Origin: an uncultured Planctomycetaceae bacterium
GTDB taxonomy: Bacteria; Planctomycetota; Planctomycetia; Planctomycetales; Planctomycetaceae
Length of the DNA: 6,299 nt
Assembly (NCBI GenBank): GCA_937952455.1
Contig: CALFYU010000541.1
Location: forward strand, 1 to 6,299
Reading direction: 5' to 3'
Shown piece after piece: positions 1 to 5,934 of the stretch. A program made the position numbers and the translations under genes. The number at the start of each line of letters is the position of its first letter. The first letter of the stretch is position 1. A model generated the notes under the pieces. That model ran no database searches, was not told the origin of the DNA, and saw nothing but the letters and a program-made list of their open reading frames with translations.

Positions 1-589
1 CGTCGTCGACATAATCGAAAACCGGGACCGTTCCCGGATGTGTCAACTGGGCGGTGATTTGCGCTTCTCGAAAAAAACGCTCACGGTTGATGGCCGATTG
101 GGACTGATCGACTTTCAGTTCCTTAAGTGCAATTTCGCGATCGAGCAGTTTGTCGTGGGCCAGCCAAACGTGTCCGATTCCGCCCGTCGAGTGCAAGCCG
201 CGCCGGGTAATCCGCTCATCCGGCCGGTGCGGCGGCGTGATAGCGACCGACGTCGTGATTCGCTGATCGGCGTGCATGGCCTGCAGCGATTGACCGATGT
301 CGTGGTCGCCGATGCTCTGCAGCGCCGTTTTCACGTCGTCGGGAATTGCGGAGAGCGATCTGCGTAAACTGTTTCCTGCCTTCTGCATGCGGCGCTTGAG
401 GAGGTATTCGACGTGTTGCCGGTCTTCCGGAAGCAGCCATTTTTGTTCCACTAAGATGTCGGCAAGGGATTTGTCCTTTCGCGAGCCCCAAAGTGTACAG
501 GCATCGACGAATTGCCGCATGTCGATCAGATCGCTTTGCATCGCGATCAAGCCAAGCAGCAGATTGCGGTCGGTTGTAGTGTCGGACAT
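1..589 (-). CDS. Planctomycete-type Ser/Thr protein kinase, N-terminal part (runs off left edge)
   Basis: Reading the minus strand from the ATG at 589-587 gives 196 uninterrupted residues to the window edge. Residues about 8-105 (starting DRNLLLGLIAMQSD) resemble the N-terminal domain found before the kinase domain in many planctomycete Hanks-type kinases; this is recognition from memory. The kinase domain begins near residue 125. It has a glycine loop (STGGIGHVWLA, 134-144), the ATP-binding lysine in IALKEL (K156), the alpha-C glutamate in FFREAQ (E175) and an HPG motif (184-186). The catalytic HRD and DFG motifs lie outside the window, so activity cannot be judged. It should phosphorylate Ser/Thr on proteins; the target is unknown. 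The start is well supported because an in-frame TAG lies two codons upstream, although no Shine-Dalgarno site is visible. The gene is divergent from the rest of the window. Confidence 0.93.
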   Translation of the reverse strand, partial: MSDTTTDRNLLLGLIAMQSDLIDMRQFVDACTLWGSRKDKSLADILVEQKWLLPEDRQHVEYLLKRRMQKAGNSLRRSLSAIPDDVKTALQSIGDHDIGQSLQAMHADQRITTSVAITPPHRPDERITRRGLHSTGGIGHVWLAHDKLLDREIALKELKVDQSQSAINRERFFREAQITAQLTHPGTVPVFDYVDD

Positions 590-748
590 TCTTGACTAAT
601 CGAGACGATCAAACTTGGTTCGGATTCACGACGCGCGGGCGAAATTGCGAGACCTGTTATCACGCACCGATAGCTTCGGCCGTTCTGAGCAACAAGGCAG
701 TGGACTGTGAAATATTGATCAAGACGGCAACAAAATCGTCCCGGTCAG

Positions 749-776
749 ATTATACCGTTGGCCGCTGGCTTTTGAA
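749..776 (-). promoter_or_regulatory. Putative sigma70-like promoter for the kinase gene
   Basis: On the minus strand TTCAAA (776-771) is followed by a 16-bp spacer and a perfect TATAAT (754-749). This matches 10 of 12 consensus positions. Transcription would start near 742 and give a leader of about 150 nt before the kinase ATG. The match is seen in the sequence; the activity is inferred, and planctomycete promoters are poorly characterised. Confidence 0.4.
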
Positions 777-879
777 TCGCCGAACGCTAAGATTGAGCCT
801 TGCTCGTCGGAGTTGTTTGGATTGTGTGTCAAGGCCCAGGACGTGTGCCCAATCGGCGGGCCCTGTCTTGAACCATTTT

Positions 880-899
880 CCAAAGTGTGGCAACTTTGG
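880..899. repeat. Inverted repeat, 7-bp arms, 6-nt loop
   Basis: CCAAAGT (880-886) is followed by GTGGCA and the exact inverse ACTTTGG (893-899). Wobble pairs could lengthen the stem slightly. No T-run follows on either strand, so it is not an intrinsic terminator. It could be an operator or a small RNA hairpin between the two candidate promoters, or it could be chance. Confidence 0.4.
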
Positions 900-995
900 G
901 GATGACTGCTGGTGGTCGATCTCAGTCACGAGCATTTGCGGGCACTGTGGAAGCGATCCCTATTGGTCGATCGTCAAAAACTCGTCGGTGTTCAA

Positions 996-1024
996 TTGAG
1001 CGACTGAGAAGTTTCGACTATGCT
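996..1024 (+). promoter_or_regulatory. Weak sigma70-like promoter candidate facing right
   Basis: TTGAGC (996-1001), a 17-bp spacer and TATGCT (1019-1024) match 8 of 12 consensus positions. Transcription starting near 1031 would leave a leader of about 240 nt before the ATG at 1272. A match of this quality can occur by chance. Confidence 0.25.
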
Positions 1025-1271
1025 ACCTGCGTTACTTATCACGTCCCACAATGGTACATCTCTCGCAAATGAAGACACCGGCCGGTGGCTGGAATTGCCT
1101 GCTCCTCGCCGCTGAGGATTCGGAATCGGGACGGTCGCGACGGCCGCAAACATCGATGCTTTCGACGACGTCCCGTTTTGAAGCGGTCGTTCGTCCGCCG
1201 TATGTGATCGGCGTCCGGGCATTGTTAGGTCTCGCGTTTTGTCCTGTTGGCCTTCAAAAGGGGCACGCCTT

Positions 1272-2354
1272 ATGAAACTTCCCAATTACTCGATGTTGAT
1301 GTTGCCGGCCTGTCTAGCGGCAGGCCTCTATTTAGGACTAGCACTGGTTGCCACCGGCGATGCCCCCGCGGAAAACGGCGACGTAGCACAGCCCGATGCA
1401 GAGGGGCCGCGGGGCGATTTGATATTCGTTGCCGCCGCCCAGCCGGCGAAGCCGCAGGAGTCCGGACGCCCCGTTTCCCAGAACGCCGGCGGCGACAAAC
1501 CGTTCATGATTCCCGCTGCCGAAAAGCCGTTCTGGGACAGCGCCCAGGCGTTTGTGGATGCTTACGCGAAAAGGGATGCAAACGCGATCGGTGAACTCTT
1601 CACCGAAGATGCCGAGTTCTACGACGAGTTCGGCGAACGGACTGAAGGCCGTGAGGCGATCTTGGCGATGTTCCAAGACGTATTTGACACGGACGCGCAA
1701 GCCATGATTGAGGAAATCGTCATCGAGCGGGTGAAGCCGATCAGTGACAACGTCGTGATTGAATCGGGCGAGGTCGTTGCTTCGGACTACGATGGCGGTC
1801 CCGTCTACCGAAACAGCTATGTGGCGATCCATAAAAAGGGTGATGACGGGAAGTGGCGGATTAATACGCTCAAGGACCTGCCGCGCGAGGAAGGAAGCCG
1901 GCAAGAACAGTTGGCTCAATTGTCCTGGTTAGTTGGGGAGTGGGTGAACGAAGACCGCGAATCGGTGGTGCACACCGATTGTGACTGGTCGGTGGATGGG
2001 AACTTTCTGCTGCGGCGTTTCACGGTCGAAACCTACGACGGACGCACTTTGGACGGCGTGCAGCGAATCGGTTGGGATGCCAAGGAAAAGAAACTGCCGT
2101 CCTGGACTTTCGATTCGGAAGGGGGCCACCTCACGGGGGAATGGACGCGCGACGGAAGCCGTTGGTTGCTGATCAATTCGGGGGTTAACGCCGAGGGCAA
2201 AGCGGTATCGGGAACCGCTGTTTACACCGTGATCGATGCGGAAATGGTGACGTGGCAGTTGCAGAACGTGGTGGTGGGCAAAGAGATCATGGGCGCGGGC
2301 CCGCTGGTGACAATGGTCCGTCGCCCACCGGAACCCAAGTCGGCGTCCAAATAG
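1272..2354 (+). CDS. Exported SnoaL/NTF2-like protein with a second beta-rich domain
   Basis: The 360-residue product starts with a signal-peptide-like segment: K2, a hydrophobic stretch to about residue 27, and possible cleavage after APA at 31-33. Residues 34-85 are a Pro/Ala/Gly-rich linker. Residues about 86-200 resemble the SnoaL-like/SgcJ-EcaC branch of the NTF2 fold (FVDAYAKRDANAIGELFTEDAEF, split here as FVDAYAKRD at 94-102 and ELFTEDAEF at 108-116, then GREAIL at 126-131). Residues about 214-350 begin WLVGEW (219-224) and read like a DUF1579- or lipocalin-like beta barrel; that call is tentative. The fold often binds small ligands or acts as an enzyme, but no catalytic residues are evident, so no reaction is proposed. 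The start at 1272 is preferred over an in-frame ATG at 1239 because it puts the signal peptide at the N-terminus and has AAAAGGGG (1256-1263) 8 nt upstream. It may be co-transcribed with the gene 72 bp downstream. Confidence 0.85.
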   Translation: MKLPNYSMLMLPACLAAGLYLGLALVATGDAPAENGDVAQPDAEGPRGDLIFVAAAQPAKPQESGRPVSQNAGGDKPFMIPAAEKPFWDSAQAFVDAYAKRDANAIGELFTEDAEFYDEFGERTEGREAILAMFQDVFDTDAQAMIEEIVIERVKPISDNVVIESGEVVASDYDGGPVYRNSYVAIHKKGDDGKWRINTLKDLPREEGSRQEQLAQLSWLVGEWVNEDRESVVHTDCDWSVDGNFLLRRFTVETYDGRTLDGVQRIGWDAKEKKLPSWTFDSEGGHLTGEWTRDGSRWLLINSGVNAEGKAVSGTAVYTVIDAEMVTWQLQNVVVGKEIMGAGPLVTMVRRPPEPKSASK

Positions 2355-2403
2355 TTGAGTGGGCGTCGCACTGAACGTGATCGACCTTCCGCATACACAA
2401 CTC

Positions 2404-2430
2404 ATGAATAATAAAGGCAATTTGCCATGA
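2404..2430 (+). other. Eight-codon upstream ORF overlapping the next start
   Basis: ATG at 2404 opens a short frame encoding MNNKGNLP. Its TGA stop (2428-2430) overlaps the ATG at 2427 in an ATGA arrangement. The same stretch contains the AAAGG (2413-2417) that would serve as ribosome-binding site for the 2427 gene. No Shine-Dalgarno precedes the short frame itself. It could be a translational-coupling leader or a coincidence. Confidence 0.2.
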
Positions 2431-4418
2431 AACGTTATCTCATCTATCTGACGGTCGCGGTGACAGTGACTTCGATGCTGGCATCTGAGATCCATGCACG
2501 GGGGCGCGGTGGCGGCGGGCGTGGTGGTGGACGCGGCGGTGGAGGCGGTTTCCGCGGCGGCGGGGGCGGACGCGGCGGTGGTGGGGGCGGCTCCCGGCGC
2601 GGAAGCTATGGCGGTGCGCGCCCGTCGCGGCCAAGTCCTTCACCAAGGCCCTCCAACCCGAGCTTTAGCCGACCCAGCGGAGGGGGCGCCGCACGTCCCG
2701 GTGGAGGATCGCGTCCGTCGGTCGGAAATCGCCCTGCAGGGAATCGGCCGGGGGGCAGCCGGCCCGGTGGCAGTCGGCCCGGTGGCAGTCGGCCGCCGTT
2801 GAGCAGTCGCCCCGGCACCGGCGGACGTCCGGGAGCAGGTTCGGGCAATCTGCAACGGCCCGGCGGAGGTCGCCCGCCGATTCAGCCTGGGCAACGTCCA
2901 AGTCTTCCCAATACGGGTGACCGCCCACAACTTGGGGGTGGACGTCCAGGCGGCGCGCAGCGACCTTCGCAGCTGCCGTCGACGCGCCCCGACAGGGGCG
3001 GACGCGGTGGGATGGCCGCCGGCATTGCCGGCGGTGCCGCTGCCGCGACGCTGCCCGGGTTGGGAAATCGCCCCGGCGGCGGCGAACGACCGGGGCGTGG
3101 CGAACGGCCGGGCGTTGCTGATCGCCAAAGCCAGTTGCAAGACCGGCTCGCCGACCGCGGCGACCGGGCGGGGGATCGTCTGGGAAATCGTGAGGACCGC
3201 CAAGGGAATCGCGAGGACCGTCAGGCAAACCGCCAGGGAAATCGTGAGGACCGTTTGGACAATCGCGAGGATCGGATCGCCAATCGCGAAGATCGGATGC
3301 AGGACCGCCACGACCGCTGGAATGACTGGCATGACCAATGGCACGACTATCACGGAGATTGGTATCACGGCGGCTGGTACGGCCCGTGGGCACCGGGTGC
3401 CCGCTGGGATTATTGGTGGGACAACTATCCGGCGCTGACGGCATTTGGCGTCACCACCTGGGCGGTCAACCGCGTCGGTTGGGCTTTTGGCTATTCCGAC
3501 TACTCAAATCCGTACTACGTGGCGGGAGGCGACTACGGCGGCTACGACTATTCCGAGCCGATCGTGATGGCGCCGACGGAACAAACGCTGGCCGGCGACC
3601 CCAGTGACTTGGCTCCCCCGGCAGAAGTGACGCCGGAAGAGCTGTCGAGGTTTGACCAGGCGCGGCAAGAGTTTTTTGCCGGCGACTATCAAGCGGCTCT
3701 TGCGTCGACCAACGCAGCGCTTAAGGAACTGCCAAACGACGCCGTCATTCATGAATTTCGCGCGCTGATCCTATTTGCGATGGGCAAGTACCAGGATGCG
3801 GCTGCAACGCTGTATCCGGTGTTGAGTGTCGGACCGGGCTTCGATTGGACGACGATGATCGGTCTGTATCCCAACGTGGATACGTACACTTCGCAACTGA
3901 GAGCGTTGGAAGAGTATCGCAATCAACATCCGCAGGATGCGGCCGCGAGATTCTTGTTGGCTTACCATTATCTGACGGCCGGCCATCACGACGCCGCTGC
4001 GGCACAGCTAAAGAAGCTATTGGAAATCAATCCCGATGACCAACTCGCAAAACAACTGTTGCTCGGATTGGACCCGGATGCGGAGATTCCCAATCCGGCC
4101 AAACAGGTTGAACCTCCCAAACCCGCATCGACGATCAAGGCCAGCGACCTCTACGGAACGTGGACGGCGAAACGCAGTGGCGGAAGTTTCGAAATGGTGC
4201 TTGAGGAAAACGGCGAGTTTTCCTGGAAGTACGACGAACAGGGGAAGGCGAGTCGGGTCACCGGCGTGTGGAGCGTCGACGAAAACGGCATTCTGGCACT
4301 GGAAATGAACGACCAGGGCGTGATGCTTGCCCAAGTGATTCTGAAAGGCGGGCAACTCGACTTCTATATGCTGGGTGACGACAAAGGCTCGGACCCGCTG
4401 CATTTTTCCAAGGGATAA
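2427..4418 (+). CDS. Large exported mosaic protein: RGG-rich, NREDR repeats, Trp/Tyr-rich, TPR and C-terminal LxGxW domain
   Basis: The product has 663 residues. A signal peptide (1-24, probable cleavage after IHA) is followed by a Gly/Arg tract (25-59), an Arg/Pro/Gly/Ser tract with RPGGS repeats (65-230) and a short Gly/Ala hydrophobic stretch (196-213). Next come NREDR heptad repeats (253-291) and a Trp/Tyr/His-rich segment (291-364, 11 Trp). Residues about 403-438, 439-471 and 505-538 look like TPR units (for example EFFAGDYQAAL and YHYLTAGHHDAA). The C-terminal domain starts LYGTW (575-579) and is predicted beta-rich. The TPRs suggest protein binding, and the basic Arg/Gly regions suggest binding to polyanions or envelope surfaces. 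The role is unknown and no enzyme motif is seen. AAAGG at 2413-2417 lies 9 nt before the ATG. Related TPR proteins with low-complexity N-termini occur in planctomycetes, from memory. Confidence 0.88.
   Translation: MKRYLIYLTVAVTVTSMLASEIHARGRGGGGRGGGRGGGGGFRGGGGGRGGGGGGSRRGSYGGARPSRPSPSPRPSNPSFSRPSGGGAARPGGGSRPSVGNRPAGNRPGGSRPGGSRPGGSRPPLSSRPGTGGRPGAGSGNLQRPGGGRPPIQPGQRPSLPNTGDRPQLGGGRPGGAQRPSQLPSTRPDRGGRGGMAAGIAGGAAAATLPGLGNRPGGGERPGRGERPGVADRQSQLQDRLADRGDRAGDRLGNREDRQGNREDRQANRQGNREDRLDNREDRIANREDRMQDRHDRWNDWHDQWHDYHGDWYHGGWYGPWAPGARWDYWWDNYPALTAFGVTTWAVNRVGWAFGYSDYSNPYYVAGGDYGGYDYSEPIVMAPTEQTLAGDPSDLAPPAEVTPEELSRFDQARQEFFAGDYQAALASTNAALKELPNDAVIHEFRALILFAMGKYQDAAATLYPVLSVGPGFDWTTMIGLYPNVDTYTSQLRALEEYRNQHPQDAAARFLLAYHYLTAGHHDAAAAQLKKLLEINPDDQLAKQLLLGLDPDAEIPNPAKQVEPPKPASTIKASDLYGTWTAKRSGGSFEMVLEENGEFSWKYDEQGKASRVTGVWSVDENGILALEMNDQGVMLAQVILKGGQLDFYMLGDDKGSDPLHFSKG
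2499..2603 (+). repeat. Gly/Arg-coding simple-sequence tract
   Basis: This stretch encodes residues 25-59, almost entirely Gly with regularly spaced Arg (RGRGGGGRGGG pattern). It uses mainly GGC, GGT, GGG and CGC/CGT codons. Such a GC-rich tract is prone to replication slippage, so its length may vary between strains. Confidence 0.8.
2745..2795 (+). repeat. 15-bp tandem repeat encoding RPGGS
   Basis: Three near-identical 15-bp units encode RPGGS at residues 107-121, and a partial fourth (RP) follows. The second and third DNA copies share the core CGGCCCGGTGGCAGT, and the first copy differs slightly. The near identity suggests recent tandem duplication inside the Arg/Pro/Gly tract. Confidence 0.75.
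3183..3299 (+). repeat. 21-bp degenerate repeats encoding NREDR heptads
   Basis: Five heptads of the form xNREDRx occupy residues 253-291: GNREDRQ twice, then GNREDRL, DNREDRI and ANREDRM. A four-residue remnant, ANRQ (267-270), sits between the second and third units, as if three codons of a heptad were lost in frame. The alternating Arg and Asp/Glu could form a charged helix with internal salt bridges; that is inference. Confidence 0.85.
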
Positions 4419-4601
4419 TTCGGCAGACCTCCATCTGCGACATAGGAACTGAGGGAATTAGCCGCATAGAGACGGTTTTGTCGTGGCGTCGAAAAAGTCT
4501 AGGGGGTACGTTGTGCAATGAGGACGACCGATTTGGCGGTTTGCTGCTTGAATTTTTTCCATTTGACGAGCAGGTCAAGGCGATCGATGGAGTGTAGACA
4601 A
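4419..4601. other. Intergenic spacer before the efflux genes
   Basis: These 183 bp hold no convincing gene. A 5-bp stem (GCAGA/TCTGC, 4423-4438) follows the preceding stop but has no T-run, so it is not a persuasive terminator. TTGACG at 4563-4568 resembles a -35 box, but no acceptable -10 box lies at the right distance. Confidence 0.5.
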
Positions 4602-5855
4602 ATGATGGTGAGAATTCGGCCGGCATTTTCAGTCATGCTCACGGTCGTGCTCATTGCGGGATGCCAGCAACAGACAGCGGAACCTGAGCCGATTCGTCCC
4701 GTACGGACGGTCAAAATCGGCGATTTGCAGGCGATCGGCGGACGAGAATTTCCGGGGCGTGCGTCGGCGAAAGTGGAGGTCGATCTTTCCTTCCAGGTGT
4801 CCGGCCCACTCGTGTCGCTGCCCGTCGACGTGGGCTCCACGGCCAAGAAGGGTGAATTGATTGCGGCGATTGATCCGCGAGATTTTGAAACGGCGCTGGC
4901 CACGCAACAGGGCAATCTGGACCGCGCCAAGTCGAACTTGTTGGCCATGGAACGCGGCGCGCGCCCGGAGGAGATCGAGCAATTGAAAGCGGCGCTGGCC
5001 GAAGCCCAAGCGTCCTACGAACAGGCCAATGCGGAACACGAGCGAAACGCCAAACTGGTCGAAAGCGGGGTGGTGACGAAGTCGGATTTTGACATATCCC
5101 TGGCGCGCAAAAAGCGGACGGCCGCGGAGGTGACCAACGCCCAGGAAGCGCTCAATATCGGTACGGCCGGCGCGCGGCCGGAGGACTTGGAAGCCAAGCG
5201 TTCCGAGATCCGCGCACTGGAAGCAGCGGTGGTCGCAGCTTCGAACCAATTGGATGACGCAACATTGTCCGCACCGTTTGACGGAGAGGTGGCGGCGCGG
5301 TACGTGGACAACTTTCAGACCGTGCAAGCCAAACAGCCGATTGTCCGATTGCTTGACTTGTCCAAAATCGAGGTGGAAATCCAGGTACCGGAAAGCCTGA
5401 TCGGACTGGTGCCGCAGGTCAAAAAGGTCGCTTGTCGCTTTGACGCCTTTCCCGATCGCGAATTCTTCGGCACGGTGACCAAGATCGGTCAGGAAGCCTC
5501 GCAAACCACGCGAACGTATCCGGTGACCGTAGAGTTTGCGCAACCGGACGATGTACGAATCTTGCCCGGCATGGCGGCCACGCTCCGCAATCATCCCGAG
5601 GAGGGGGACGGGGAATCGGCGGCCGACGTGATCGTCCCCGTCGGCTCCATATTCACATCGACCGACGGCCCTCAGAGCTATGTCTGGGTTGTTGATACGC
5701 AAAGCAACAAAGTCGCCCGACGTGCCGTGACGACAGGCGATTTGACGCCGGTCGGCATGCGAGTCACCGAAGGAATCAACGTGGGTGAAGTCGTCGTCAC
5801 ATCCGGTGTCAACACGCTCCGCGAAGGCCAGGAAGTGAAGCTGCTTGAGCTTTGA
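4602..5855 (+). CDS. RND efflux periplasmic adaptor (membrane fusion) lipoprotein, HlyD/AcrA-type
   Basis: The product has 417 residues. A lipoprotein signal ends in the lipobox LIAG-C (Cys21), so the mature protein should be lipid-anchored in the periplasm. The first half of the lipoyl/barrel-sandwich domain is at about 60-92 (FQVSGPL, VDVGSTAKKGELIAAIDPRDF). A long alpha-helical hairpin spans about 93-218 and carries GARPEEIE (119-126) and GARPEDLE (190-197). The second lipoyl half follows (LSAPFDGEVAARYV, 222-235), then beta-barrel and membrane-proximal domains to residue 417. It should bridge the RND permease encoded next to an outer-membrane channel. The start at 4602 is chosen because GGAG at 4589-4592 lies 9 nt upstream and the lipoprotein signal is then N-terminal. 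An upstream ATG at 4518 would bury the signal, and the ATG at 4605 is a close alternative. The permease follows after 79 bp, so the two genes are probably one operon. Confidence 0.93.
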   Translation: MMVRIRPAFSVMLTVVLIAGCQQQTAEPEPIRPVRTVKIGDLQAIGGREFPGRASAKVEVDLSFQVSGPLVSLPVDVGSTAKKGELIAAIDPRDFETALATQQGNLDRAKSNLLAMERGARPEEIEQLKAALAEAQASYEQANAEHERNAKLVESGVVTKSDFDISLARKKRTAAEVTNAQEALNIGTAGARPEDLEAKRSEIRALEAAVVAASNQLDDATLSAPFDGEVAARYVDNFQTVQAKQPIVRLLDLSKIEVEIQVPESLIGLVPQVKKVACRFDAFPDREFFGTVTKIGQEASQTTRTYPVTVEFAQPDDVRILPGMAATLRNHPEEGDGESAADVIVPVGSIFTSTDGPQSYVWVVDTQSNKVARRAVTTGDLTPVGMRVTEGINVGEVVVTSGVNTLREGQEVKLLEL

Positions 5856-5934
5856 GGCAGGCTTCGTATAGCAACGTCGCTGCCCGACATTCACTGGCTA
5901 ACCTCTGTTCCCTCACAACGGCAACGAGCGATTC

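Larger units (their letters stand above)
590..1271. other. Non-coding spacer between divergent genes
   Basis: About 680 bp separate the kinase start from the start of the exported SnoaL-like protein. Open frames exist on both strands (for example 592-999 plus and 992-1285 minus). Their translations are rich in Cys, Arg, Ser and Trp, lack recognisable motifs and look like chance frames. The spacer holds two candidate promoters and one inverted repeat, listed separately. I see no tRNA, riboswitch or mobile-element end in it. Confidence 0.6.

Noticed and set aside
592..999. 135-residue plus-strand open frame in the spacer
   Set aside because: It begins at TTG next to the kinase start, has no ribosome-binding site, and its Cys/Arg/Ser-rich translation has no recognisable motif.
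1020..1115. 31-codon plus-strand frame starting at the candidate -10 box
   Set aside because: There is no ribosome-binding site, and its ATG overlaps the putative -10 box, so it would not be on that transcript.
1302..1313. Possible lipobox (LPAC, Cys14) in the SnoaL-like protein
   Set aside because: Pro at -2 is unfavourable and the hydrophobic segment continues well past the cysteine, so an ordinary signal peptide fits better.
2640..3444. Long minus-strand open frames (242 and 259 residues) opposite the mosaic protein gene
   Set aside because: They lie antisense to the GC-rich low-complexity tract, have Arg/Pro/His-biased composition without domains, and are explained by the repetitive codon pattern of the plus-strand gene.
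4423..4438. Possible terminator hairpin after the mosaic gene
   Set aside because: The stem is only 5 bp and no T-run follows.
4518..4601. Upstream ATG start for the adaptor gene
   Set aside because: It would add 28 residues before the lipoprotein signal. The ATG at 4602 has GGAG at good spacing and places the lipobox at residue 21.
4629..5894. 421-residue minus-strand open frame opposite the adaptor gene
   Set aside because: The plus strand encodes a clear HlyD-type adaptor. The antisense translation is rich in Arg, His and Phe and shows no family motif.
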